DNA of 64,000 nt from Sanderia malayensis. Taxonomy: Eukaryota > Cnidaria > Scyphozoa > Semaeostomeae > Pelagiidae. The stretch covers positions 2,728,001 through 2,792,000 of the forward strand of contig RQOL01000466.1 of the NCBI GenBank assembly GCA_013076295.1, read 5' to 3'. The position numbers and the translations under genes are program-made. Below the pieces are notes generated by a model. That model did not search any database and was not told where the DNA came from. It saw only the letters and a list, made by a program, of their open reading frames with translations. Shown piece by piece: positions 50,777 through 63,100 of the stretch (positions are counted from its first letter, which is position 1; every line of letters begins with the position of its first letter).

Positions 50777-51442
50777 TTAACGTCTATACGACTCAAATAT
50801 CTTAACATCACGATCAGTATCATAATATATTTCTTTTACGGTAAATTCTGTTTTCAAGAGATTGAAAAAATCGACGTCCCTTTGATATCTTATTCTACAG
50901 GATAAAATAATTTTTGCTTTATCATTTTTTTCGGTCAATATCTTGAAGGTCTCAAAGAGTTCGTTAAACGTATCCTTGATATAAACTATGTCAGCTCCGA
51001 TTATCAAATCCCAATACGTCCCCTTCCATTGTTCCAAATTTCTTCCCCAATGAAGTTCTTCGACTTTACATCTTGTCCTTTCATTTTCTTTCAATAAATT
51101 TCGATTAACATTTTCCTTCGTGCATTCTAAAGCCTTTGACGTATCCGTAATAACAACATCTCCTCCGAGAAGGCAAGAGACCATCCCAACAAGACCTGTT
51201 CCTGCACCAAGTTCGATAATTTTCTTGTTCTCGAGACTGAAATCGTTCGGCCTAAGTGACAAGGTTTGAAGATATGTAGCAAGAACAATGGCTGCATCCC
51301 AAACAACCCCTGCCACTCCAGAACCTTCCCAGTCTTGCCTGATGTGAATAGAACGGCTTAAGAAGTTAAAACTTCGCTCAGTAGATTGAAAAGTTTGCAG
51401 AAACCCAGTTGGTCCATTTGCAGTGTAAGGAACAAGCGCCAT
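50777..51442 (-). CDS. METTL21A: Protein-lysine methyltransferase METTL21A-like
   Basis: This is an intronless ORF. The start is set at the Met of MALVPY (51442), which matches family N-termini; an in-frame Met five codons earlier (51457) also exists. The 221-residue protein has IHIRQDWEGSGVAGVVWDAA, where RQDW and VWDAA are hallmarks of the METTL21 group. The SAM-binding motif I is IIELGAGTGLVGMV, followed by VVITDTSKALE (acidic loop), VEELHWGRNL, and DLIIGADIVY, the ADIVY-type motif post II. IILSCRIRYQRD follows. METTL21A trimethylates a lysine of Hsp70-family chaperones in the cytosol. All SAM-contact motifs are intact, and the length equals the vertebrate enzyme. Confidence 0.93.
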   Translation of the reverse strand: MALVPYTANGPTGFLQTFQSTERSFNFLSRSIHIRQDWEGSGVAGVVWDAAIVLATYLQTLSLRPNDFSLENKKIIELGAGTGLVGMVSCLLGGDVVITDTSKALECTKENVNRNLLKENERTRCKVEELHWGRNLEQWKGTYWDLIIGADIVYIKDTFNELFETFKILTEKNDKAKIILSCRIRYQRDVDFFNLLKTEFTVKEIYYDTDRDVKIFESYRR

Positions 51443-51745
51443 ATTGATTAAATGCACATGTTCGTTTTATTTACTTCTAACATGATATCGAGGTTCACCA
51501 AAACGCCACGTGACCGATTCCCAGTGGCGCCTGCTGGAAATAGGGTCGCTAACGTCCCCACAAATAGGGCCTCAGATGATGGCCTGGCCCACTGGCCTGG
51601 CCTTCGCTGGGTGCCTGGGAATAGGGACTGTATGATTGCCACATGACATAGGGATATAATGTACGCATGCGTTGTAGTATTTAGATCATTGAATGAAAGA
51701 GAGAATGAAGAAAAAGTACATTTTGTTTTGCATGGATCGGACACG

Positions 51746-51947
51746 TCATGTGACCGAGCGCGCTTTTCGGTTCTTATGATTCAATGACCGATTGAATGGG
51801 CCTTTATCGCTTTGCACATCGTTAACATATGTAACCTTGCGGTAACCTTTAACCAGGAATTCCTGTTTCATTGATTCATGTTCCGTTCCAATCACAAAAC
51901 AGTACTTGGGTACTTTAACAGACTTGTAGCATAGAATGATGAATAGC
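51746..51947 (-). CDS. Orphan exon-like segment, product unknown
   Basis: A good acceptor (GATTTGCAG) is followed by 66 open codons ending in TGA. They include VPKYCFVIGTEHESMKQEFL and VKGYRKVTYVND, which look like folded-protein sequence. I do not recognise the family and find no partner exon upstream on this strand. It may be the last exon of a gene whose other exons are short, or a gene fragment. Confidence 0.3.
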
Positions 51948-54500
51948 CTGCAAATCAAAGAGTAGGAAAAATTATCGAAAGGCAATTAGAATCTCTAGAG
52001 AATCTAAAGGAAATGGCCCACTGTGCATACAACGTCATATAAATTCATTGCTTTTATAGGGCCTAATTACAATGGCCTAGAATTAGCACCCAATTGCGAA
52101 TAATCGAATGAAGGAAATATGATTGGTACTGCTGCCAAAATTGCACCATCTTAAACATGTGGGTGCAGTTTATTCTGCTGTTGTCAGGTCATCTGCTATC
52201 TTACTCTATTTGCTTCCACTTTCCGATTTAAGCAGAACAGTGCGGCATAAGCCGGATAAGTCATTGAAAATCAATTTAGAAGATTCTCGAGGCACATGAA
52301 ATGAATTGCCGCCATCCAATCCAAGTTTCCTCCCAAAGCATCGGGGGTGCTCCAGGCTTAAAATATAATCAACATCTTATAGCATTAGGCAATGAATATC
52401 GCGCCAGAGAGTAAAAGCCAAGCCATTCACATTGGATAATTGTTTTTGTATGGGAGTAACGTCAAGTGTAGGCACGAATTGGTAATTCGGGTCACTTCAA
52501 ATAACAAGGGAGAAGTTTGATATTGAGTCAGTGATTTTGAAAAGCTAAAAATAGAATTTGCCTTTCTGCTATCATTTCCACCGAGATTGTTTCCTTCGTA
52601 TCATCACTGCAAGCTGCTTCTCTATAATTTTCAGCTTCAGTTAACGAAAATGATCATTACCTTCCCAATATACTTCAACAAGTCATCTCAACGGTCTTAA
52701 TAAACATTAAAACTTCTCCGTTAATGCAGCACATAAAATGCTAATAGTTAATTTTGGTTGCCCTGTTCCTCGTGGTTATATACAAGAATTATTATGATAA
52801 TTTATTACAATGTAGAGTTGCATAAATTGCCATGGAATGGATGGAGTTGTGTCTGATTGTTTCATTGCATGATGTGGGTGGAATGGGTTTAGGCTTCGTT
52901 TGGCCCCATTATGATTCGGTCTCCTGGGTGCAAAGAAAAGCTAACGGTCACATTTGATTGAATCAAGCATATAGCATGATTGATCAATTTATTCAACCAA
53001 AGTAAATTAATTCTACCTTTGCAGACATAAATTATTCAATTGTGGCAAGCAAGTTCTTCTATTGTAGGCCACCTTTGACGGTTTTCAAGCGATATTGCAA
53101 CACGCACGAAAGAGACCGATTTGCTTAGAATAAATCAAATTAAAATTCAAGTTATACATCATTTGCTTGTGTGTCTGACAGATCCTTTGCACTCTACTTA
53201 GCATCCGCAATTATAATGATTAAGAAGGTTCTTTCAAGGGATCTTTCTGTCGCAGTTGTCGATTATCTCTGGTTGAATGGGGTGTCTTTGGTTTACACAT
53301 GCGATGGACTCGATGAAAGCATGCAGGACAATGGAGATCTGTTTGAAAGAACATAAGAGCAAGCTGGGTCAAGATCGCTTGAGAGGACAGAAGATAAACA
53401 CTCTTCGGCTATGCGTATTTGCATAGCCAAAGAAACAGCTTGATGCAACTCGCTGTCACTTTCACACTGGACGTCTCATTATCTTGATCATTATATTTTT
53501 CGCGAACAGGGCTCGAACCAAAGCGAGGTTCAAGTTCGAGCAGGGCCTGAATGGAGGCTCGCTGGAGGGAGGAAAGACTCAGTTACCCTTTTGTGTGGGC
53601 TTAAACCTCGGTTACCTATGAAATGTGTTCTTCTATGGTAAAAACAGAATAACGCGCACAAAATTTGAAGAATTCTTGTAAACAACCAAGATTGGCCTAG
53701 ACACTATTATCTGTCAAGATAACTGCATACTTCGAGTGTTTTTTTCACCACTTATCTGAAGATATTTCATTGCCACGCATGTATTTTGAAATCAGAATCC
53801 TACGGCTCAAAAGCAGATGCAATTATGTGGTTTCACGTTCCCGATACGCACTTGTGCGATTTCGTTCTTTCGAGATGTAATCATGTCGCCAATCTTAACC
53901 ACCATCTTCCATGAGAATTCACAAAACGAAATTTGTAGGAACATACATAATCATTGTTGAATCTTGAATCAAAGAGTCAGATAATCGAAAAGAGCCAAGT
54001 CAAGGCGATGCAATAAGGGGACTGGGTGCTACAGTTGGATCCCTGCCAATCACGGACAGAGAAGAACGTCCGGTGAATATTGCTCGAAAGAGTGGGAGAC
54101 ACTTCGTTCATCAAACAAGCGGATATATCATGGATCTCGGCCAACCCAGAAAACTTTCCAGCAGAACTAACATCTGTCCTCGTAGTGCATTAAGCGTAAT
54201 TAAATGTCTAGAATGGTGATTAAATGTCATTTTACAGAATAGAAAGCCAAAGCTGCAATTTATGCCAAAATATATGCATCTGCATCAAAGGTATCCTAGC
54301 AGAGGATGCCATAAATGCCAGGCAATTGTTTGGAAATGCTTGCGTTTCCGTATCAGCCATTATCAAGTGGATAAGCAAAGAAAACCGACTGCAAATGTGA
54401 GATTCCAATTAAGGTCATTGTTAACTCTGGGTCAAACGATAAATCCCATTACAGAGATGCAACAAGATAAAGCATAGCTGTCTTGCTGTTTGCGATTTAA
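51948..54500. other. Non-coding stretch
   Basis: No exon or repeat with support. Open frames are 60-70 codons and carry no domain. The sequence is AT-rich and unstructured to the eye. Confidence 0.45.
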
Positions 54501-54857
54501 CATACTTTAATCGGAGAAACTTTCGCGGGAAGAAACTTTCGCGAGGCGAAAAAAACGCGAAATTTCTAGAATTAACTTTCGCGTTTTAGGCAAAATCGGA
54601 TATTTTGCGAGAATAAACTTTCGCGAATTCCAAGTCTGAACAAACACATTAAACAGAAACTTTGAAGTAGTTTTTACTCAAAGTGAAACTTTTTCATTAA
54701 TTTCGCGAATTTCCAATTTTGAAATTTTTATCAAGAATAAACTTTCGCGAATTTCATATTTTAGAAAATTTCGCGCAATAAACTTTCGCGAATTTTGGCC
54801 AAAAACGCGAAAATCGCGAAAGTTTCTTCCCGCGAAAGTTTCTCCGATTAAAGTATG
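54501..54857. mobile_element. 357-bp TIR element built from CTTTCGCG words
   Basis: The ends are perfect inverted repeats of about 44 bp, starting CATACTTTAATCGGAGAAAC and continuing into CTTTCGCGGGAAG. If the TA inside each end is the target duplication, the element proper is 54505-54853 (CTTTAATCGG...CCGATTAAAG). The interior repeats AAACTTTCGCGAA in both orientations at least six times, so it is highly self-complementary. There is no coding capacity. It is a non-autonomous element, possibly Tc1/mariner-related by the TA. Confidence 0.82.
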
Positions 54858-57800
54858 CGCAGACAGGCGACTGCAAGCGGATGAAACTGTTTTCAAAGTA
54901 AACAACTTGATGTGTTGCATTGCATTCTATCAGACCCTTCAACGTTCCCACAAGATCCAAGTACGAGGAACTGTTCAAATCATTAAAAGGGCTCTGTTTC
55001 GTGGAATGGAACTAAAGAAGCTCTGTTTCAGCAAATTCCTCATGGTAGCGGCAGCGAATTCCATGCATTGCATTGCCATGAAGCATTCCATTCCAAGTAT
55101 TGTTCAGCTTAAAACAATTGGTCATTGACAAAAACAGCAAGACCCCCGAGCCAACAGAGCTCAGCCCCAAAAGAAAAATATTCAAAATTTTACAAATGCT
55201 TTGCCATTCTGAGGTGAAAAAGTTTGGATAAAGATTCCAAAACAAGACCACAAGTCGAAGGAGATTATAATGCATTATTCATGGACCAACAGACTAATGT
55301 TTCAGCATAACCACCAGCTCACACAATTGTGGATCCTTCCTACCATGCCCAGGATTTTCTGGTCCGGTAAATACAGAAAGAGCAAGGAAAGGCGAAGTTC
55401 CTCAGCTCGGATATATTTAACGATTCGGTAAAAATTCCTTAAATTTTCCAGACAAAAGGAGTTATTAAGATAAATGGCTTTTCTCTTCATACACCAAACA
55501 ATAATAAAAACATTGCTATGCAACCTATAAACATCGACAAGATGAGATAGTAGATTGTTGGATCCATTATATCATTTTAATATTGAAAACAAGAGATTTT
55601 ATTGGATGTCACACTGCATCCTCAATTGGTTTTAAAGACTTCCTTTCCAAGGTGACGCGACTTTAAAATATTCCCTGCATGGCATTATAATCAACAACCA
55701 GACCCAATTAAACTGCAATTTAAAAGTATAAATAAAAATCAAAAGCAGCTGTCTTTGAAGCATGTTTTCAGTCGATAACACGGACATAGGGTGCCAAAAT
55801 AGCCTTCGTTGCTAATTTATATTCTGCGCATATATTTAGGGAGACCACAGCCTGAATAATACCCCCGTCTCGTGACAACGTCATAAAGAACAGCAACAAC
55901 AGCCAAATGACATGGTGGAGAAGAATCGGGACACAATCTTTCTATTATTGCGTGTTTCACTAGCATGAACGGAAAGCATGTTTCAACTTGCTTCCATTCA
56001 AGCGGCACTTTGGATAGAATCAAAGCCAAGCGTGCCTGAATGGCACACCCAATTAAAGCCACGCCAATAACAGAGGTAAAATCTTGCGGATCAGACATCT
56101 ACGTTAGTGAATATTGAAAATCTCGTCCATAATAACCACACGCACTGCTAAGATAATCAGGATTAAACTGTAACTAACTGTTATGTGTGAGAAGGCTACA
56201 ATGATGGATAACCACTATTACCACTTTTACTACAAAATTTTCTCTGATGTTTCCATTCACGGTGTACTGATTCACCACCCTTTCTTGCCCCTTCAACGAA
56301 TCCCATGCCCCTAAAAAAAATTTACCCCTTTGCTATTCCTTAAAACCCAAATGTTACCCTCACGTGTAAAGATTATATTGTGCCTGTGAAACTCGGCAAT
56401 TAGCCAGGTGCATTACAAAGACATGTTGAAGATTTTAATTCTAAAACAAGGTGAATAATTAATGATATTAATAAAATCTTGATTATAAAAGCTCACCTCA
56501 ATTTATCTTTTGGTTGACCTTCTGCTGTGAAGAGCTGCTTAAACTGGCCATCTGGCTTTACAACCAATCTATACGAATGAATAAAGACATCAACATTCAC
56601 TGTTGCCAACTTTACATTTATAAACCACGCTGTTTCTAACCATAAACTACTAACTTTACTCTCTAAACAAAATGAATGTCTTTAAAAAGTGTGTGAGTAA
56701 ATGTTAGATGTTTGGACCAAGCTGCATTGCACTGTGGGGTATAGTATTTTATGAGTGACTCGTACCATAAGTTCCAAGGTATTTGTTTTCACTTGAAGGT
56801 TGGAAAAATACTTGGAATAACAAAAAAGAATTCATAAAGAGTGTCCCAAACTTGCAAGACAACACAATAAAACATAGGCCAATGAAAAGACACGTGCAAT
56901 ATAATCCATTGTAGATGTTATCGGCTTTATGGAGTAGAATCGACAAGAATATCAGCATAGTTTGCGAAATTTTTCATTGCACCTGCCGAAAGATTTTTCC
57001 AGTTAATCCTCCCGAGCTCTAAAATAATAAATCAAGCTTCTATTGTCCTCACTATCATGTTGAAGTTTCTTAAATTCAAGATAACGTAAACCTATTTCAT
57101 AAACAAATGGTTGATCAGATGAGCAGCAGTTTTATTGCAAGAAGAGAAAGAAGAGAGATGGATACGATATGAGAAGATAAACACATGAAACTAAAGGTTC
57201 AATATCAGAAAAGAACCTTAGCTCTGTGATATTCAATTAATGTGAAGAAAAACAGCATACGCCTACACGATAAGATGTCTGTGATAATGCAATGCATTAC
57301 TAATACTACACACCCTTTTCTTATCCAAAGGGAGGCAACGTGACTACGAGACTGGAAAGTAAAAAGCTAACAACATCAAATACAAGAACTATCAGTAACA
57401 CAGAAAAATTTATTCAGTTATAGGAAGCGTGCTCTATTCACGTCACGGTTCAATATAACTTCGCTTCACGGTCAGTTGCTAATCACTGACTTTCGGTGAC
57501 CATACAATCAACAACAAGGTTATAGACAGCACATGTGTACACAATACTGGTGCCTTGTCAATTTTTGAGTGTCGTATAGCAACATGTTTATAGTTTGGTA
57601 CCAGAACCAGTATTTTATTTACTGCATTAACAAACAACATCTCTCTCAAAGACATTTATGTTTAATCATCAATAAGATGGTAGGATAGGATAATGAGGCC
57701 AGCGGTATTTACACGCTTCCTTGCGCAGACGCAGGGATCATCATCATATTGCATGTTACAAGTGTGACGCCACAGCATGTCGACAAAGATGAAATTATTT

Positions 57801-59147
57801 TCTTCAAAATTCAGGGAGTTTCCAGTGATTCTGTTTCCTTTCGTTCCCACCTTAGCAAAAAGGCTGTGAATTTTTAACCATTTTCAAGTCACGAACGACT
57901 TCAAAGCAATGCAAATTGGCACTTAAGCTATACACGCAAGCATGAATGTTTGTTTACGTGCAAGGCTTGGGCAGAAAAGGGAAATATTTATTTCTAAAAA
58001 TTGTTTCCTGCATTTAAAACAACAACACTACCCAGAACGACCAAGGTGGTAGCCATGGAAGTTTGTATTTCAATGCTAAAGAATTTTCATTAATCAACCC
58101 TCTCCTTATTTATTTATGATTAGTCCATCTGTTGATGTTTTGTAGACAACAATATTTCAAGAAGACTATCTCTGATTGGCCAGGTGATCAGAAAAGTGTT
58201 TGATTGTACAAGTTTGTCTTGTTTATTCACAGTCAGAGTAATCAATATTAATCAATTATTGATTGGTTAAGTCTATTTTGAATGCAAAGTTCTATCAGCT
58301 CAATGTCATATAAAACAACTGCTTACAACGAATTTTATAATATCTTAAAAACTCATGCTTTTGTAGTTACATTTTTCTCAAAATCGCACAAATTTGAAAC
58401 AAATACGAATTCCATTGTCTCTATTTTTTGAATTCTTTTTCGCTCAAGTCGTCAATTTGTATAAACTAAAAACTTCTGTTAATCGAGTTTTCTGAGAGCA
58501 AAGACAATGCAGCAGTGTTTACAAATAACATCCAACCACAATGAAAAGATGCGCTGGTTTCCCACGGAACTTTTCAAACTCTGTGAGATATTTCAAAGAA
58601 TTTCCTACGTTCTGCTGATAAGATTAGATGAACGAGCATGATTTCAAACAGACATCCTCTGAAGAAAGCGGTCAGCATTAAACAGATAAAAAAGCCCCAC
58701 TTTCGATACCCTCAAAGAAAACCCAGATTCACTCCCAGGGGGAATGGAAAAGGAGTTTGTTTTGAAGAACTTTCTTCAGAGATTTGACATTTCCCCTCAG
58801 CGTAAACATGGTTTCAACACAGCCGAAACTGCAAAATCTCGTTACTCATTCATTTTTATGGTAAACAAGTTATCCGACCCACATACAAAGTTTATCACCA
58901 ATTCCCTGATGTTTTACATCACTTTTAACGTGACAAAATTCAAAACTGCAAAGGACCCATAAGCAACAGATATGGACTCCCGGTGGACATTACAAACGGG
59001 CCGTTTTGATGACCTAATTATGCAAAACGGAAACATGAATAACGCATTTGTTAATAGTCAAATATGATTGTTAAAAGCGACAATAGAATTGGTGTTTCCA
59101 AAACAAAAGGATTGACAGAAAACGTTTAAAATGCACAGCAGACAACC
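54858..59147. other. Gene-poor stretch with a few exon-like pieces on the minus strand
   Basis: The best exon-like piece is 56568-56497 (-), between GTATAG and GTGAGC, reading LVVKPDGQFKQLFTAEGQPK and DKLR. A second is 57018-56983 (SSGGLTGKIFRQ), between TTTTAG and GTGCAA, but its phase does not fit the first directly. A 93-codon frame at 56098-55817 (MSDPQDFTSVIGVALIGC...) follows a TAG acceptor. These may belong to an unidentified minus-strand gene. None matches a family I know. Confidence 0.3.
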
Positions 59148-59596
59148 ATGAGACAGCATTTCTTTCAGTTCAGATTTCAGAGGCGACGCAACCCAACAGA
59201 TCTCTGTCATTCGATTGGAATTCGTGGAAAATTGCGAGGGTGGTACGTTTTTCATTTCGTGTGGGAAAAGTTCCTCCTCATTAACAAGGACATCAAGGGA
59301 AGTTTATGTTTGATTATTGGATTGGAAATAAAGAGAAGAAGTACAGGATCAAATTTGGTATTAGTGGTGTCTTCATCTTGCATTAAGGAACAATCAATTG
59401 GGGATTTTGTGATTGTTATAGACATTGCTTTGCTGAGAGTAAAAGGTACGGGTACCAATTTCTCATTCATTCATCTGTCATTCGTGCGAGCTGGCTCTGG
59501 GATCTTGTTGACAACTGGTCACTGGCATTACAAGCAATCAAGCACTATTCAAAAGCCAAGCGTCTTTTCTTGTAAAGTTCATTAATTATTTACAAG

Positions 59597-60145
59597 ATGG
59601 ATAACTTTATAAGCAGAACAAAGCAAATTTCAGCTCTCATATTCGAACCGAGCAGTCCAAGATACGTTAGGCCGTCGCCACGCACGTGGAGAAAAGGAGT
59701 TGATTTCAAAAGATTATCTTGTTCAAGTTGGGACGAAATAGAAATATCCCAAATGCAGAGAATATCCATACCTAAAGAAACGTTTAAAGTTGTGATGGTG
59801 CCGTGTGAAAGTCAACCTTCATCTTGTCGAGTGACTTGGCAAATTTCACCCTGTATTAAACTACCAGGCAGAACAAGACGATGCAAGATTGTTCAAATTT
59901 ACGGACAAAGAACGAGGAGAGAATTCTCTGGCAACATGACTTGCTTCGATGATAAAGTTCTCATCTGGGGAAACATCAAAGACGATAATAAGGAAGGTGA
60001 GGATTTTGAACTTGTGTTAAAAGCTCCATCAAAGAACATTTGTCTGAGTAAACCATTACTCGTTCAAGGCGAATTAAAGAGGGGAAACCGAAAGAAACAT
60101 ACAGACTTTATTGCAACTCACGATGCAATGATTTTCATGGAATGA
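59597..60145 (+). CDS. Orphan 182-aa ORF
   Basis: A single-exon ORF starts MDNFISRTKQISALIFEPSS. The second half has alternating hydrophobic and polar residues (FKVVMVPCE, CRVTWQISPC, CKIVQIYG, KVLIWGNI, FELVLKAPS, PLLVQGEL) that suggest a beta-sandwich. There is no signal peptide or membrane span. A separate 145-codon open frame (59148-59585, different frame) ends 11 bp upstream; it is also beta-rich in character, but a minus frame overlaps it. I do not recognise either. The pair could be one gene with a frameshift or an unseen intron, or this ORF alone could be a young gene. Confidence 0.45.
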   Translation: MDNFISRTKQISALIFEPSSPRYVRPSPRTWRKGVDFKRLSCSSWDEIEISQMQRISIPKETFKVVMVPCESQPSSCRVTWQISPCIKLPGRTRRCKIVQIYGQRTRREFSGNMTCFDDKVLIWGNIKDDNKEGEDFELVLKAPSKNICLSKPLLVQGELKRGNRKKHTDFIATHDAMIFME

Positions 60146-63100
60146 TTCATGAAAAACTTCATGCAACGAAATGTGGCTTCTACACTTAACACCTTACAAA
60201 ATGAACTTTCCACTGAAAGTATAAACAAAAATCATTACAACTTTGCTGTTCTTTTGAACTGAACAACTATTGATAAATTTGTGAACTATTTATTTATTTC
60301 GGCATATATCTATGTAAATATTGATCTTCAGTTGAAAATATTTTCAAAATACAGAACCCTTTTGAATCAGCTGAATTGTCGCTCAGACTTGTGGTTTGGT
60401 TATGATGTCTAATTTAATATCCTAAACCGAATTTCGAAAGTACTACACCTGAAAACCATTTCCTTTTGATTGAGTCACCAGCAACTTTTCGAGAAATAGA
60501 AAATATTTTAGGCAACCTCAAATGTAGTAGCAACAGGTATTTTTGTTTGTTTTTAAATTCGAAGTGTGTGAAAACGTAATTGAGTGAGATATCTGAAAGT
60601 GATAAGAACCAGATCATATCGATACGTGGTCATTTTAAAACACCTTTATCACTTGCTCAATAAATTTGAAAAATGTTATAATTCCGTCCATAATTTCCTA
60701 GTATTTGTTCAGTTTTCCGATTAAGATATCCAACTTTGTTGCATAAACGTTCTTTCATATTGTATTTCAAAGATTTATTGGGCGGAAATATTTTGTAAAA
60801 CGTTTTCTTCCATCTAAGATTTATAATTTGGACGCCCAACAGTTTAATTAATCTCTCTTCACTTTGAATAAATTTATGCCAGTCGGCTATATAAGTTCGG
60901 TCACTTTGTAAAGATTTGCTTTTAGATATCATGTATTTAAAGGTTTAAATATCGAACTTTTGGCGATCAATCTTACCCGCACCGAAGTGATAACATTTCA
61001 AAACAAATCTCAATTTTGTTGATGTGTAGAAAAGTATTAATGAAGGGATGATGAAATGTGAAGTAAATATCTGATGTCTGAACCCTGCAGATTAATTTAC
61101 TAAGCTAATTTACACATTTAGAGACGTATGAATCAGTTGTTGTTTGTTTGGTAAAATAAAAAATATAAGTATAAATATATATTTTGAGATATTTAATGAT
61201 TCAGTATACTATGTATACCAAATGTAAAGTATGTCTTAGTGACAAAAAGTAATATATTAAATTTTTTGTTTTGTTTTTTAATTATTATAATGCCTGAAGC
61301 AATAATACAAGAGAACTAATGAGCATTTTTTTATTTTTCTTACCAACAATTTGTGTAACATTTCATTAATTCTTTTTGTTAATTCAAGATATGTTGTTTC
61401 GTTTGATAATTTATAAAAATTAGCGTTGCTGTAAAAGTTTATTTGTAGAAATATAAAATGTACATATTTCGTTGTGTTAGACATTTTTTGTTGCATTATA
61501 TATTGCATAGTTGCTGTTTTATCAAAAAGTAAAGTGAGAAATTATTATATCAATGTGTCCATATCGTCCTACAAAATTCACAGGTGAATTTTGCCACACA
61601 TTGCGAAAGAGCCCATAATTTCACAGACACTTGAAAAAGCTTCCCGAAGCTGGAAGTGAAGTTCATATCAATTGCTTTCCTGAAGAGAATAACCTTGAAT
61701 GTTTCATTTTGCGCTGCGAGAACAGGAAAACGAACTCAGACAAGTGTGATGTTCATCAAAGGAGACCGTGAAGTTCATGTCAACGTGTAATTACTTCGGC
61801 ATCATCACTGAGTATTAAAGGGTATCAAAATGACGCAGTTTAATTAGTCAATTTGAGGAGAAGACGAGACGACAATTTACTATTCCCCCATCAACCCACC
61901 AGTTATATATTGGACAAATTTGGGATATTTCAAACTTTTCATTAAAATAATGCTACTGCATTCAAGAAAACAATATATATCAATATGTATGCAATATATC
62001 ACACAAGAAAATCAATAGCATAATTCTAAATTTGCATTAGTGAAATGACTAGGATTGCAATTGAATTTTTCTTATAGACCAAAACTTGAACAAAATTTAT
62101 ACCCCTATCTATTGATAAATGACTCATGTCTGCCTCTTGAATGAAATGGAAAGATAATATACAGAACAATGCGATATTTGCCAGTTGAAAGCTTTTGTTT
62201 TACGATATCGTGTCTGATCCGAAAAGCAATTTTAAATGTTTGAGTTTGGGCGCCACTTTGCAAGTAATCAAAGGAAACGAGAAATAAACAAAAGAAAAAT
62301 GAAAAGGCGCCTGCACTCCGCGCAAGACACTGCAGCCGGAAATTAATAGTACAACTGGTTGGATTTCGAAAACTGCTAATCTCTTTTATTCCCTTTGCTT
62401 GTAGGTTTTTCACGACAATTTGATGCCACGACACACAAAACGTCCCTTTTGAAATTATCAAGTAAAAGAAGAAAAAACGGTTTGTTTGTGAACATCTGGT
62501 GTAATTTTCATTGGTATTACCCCAGGGGTTGTTAATTAGGTGGTGGGCGTGATATGTGTCGTTTTTGTTGTTATTTTTCCTGGCTTAAAGCTTTTTATGA
62601 CTTTCGGTTTCACTGTTCAATTATACTCAACATAAGAACTAAATTTAGAACTCTAGATTACATGCATTGCATACGTCATAGTTTGTTATCAAAGAGGGAA
62701 GTAAAAACTGATCTGATAAGTTCTAAAATGCTGAAAAGTTCTGTTCTGTTGTTCACATCACCACAACACGTTTTAGAAAATACAGACAGGGTCACCTAAA
62801 CACTTATTTGATCTCATTGGTGATCCCGATGAAATGACATGCAACGCAATATCGTCAGCGTGATGCTTCGGGGTAAATACAGGCAAGAGATGTTTACTTA
62901 TTGATTGAATTTTCATTATTCAATCAAATCGGCTGTTTTGCACTTCCTAGGCAGCCAATGCTTGCATGACGTCAGAGACTAAATCTAATTAAAAGTTGAC
63001 AGAAACCAGACGTTGTCAAAGTCAGCTAATGCGCATGACAACAGACGCCTGAGCTTCCTGATTGGCTCAAATTCTCAAATTGCATTGAAGTAAAGTGTGG

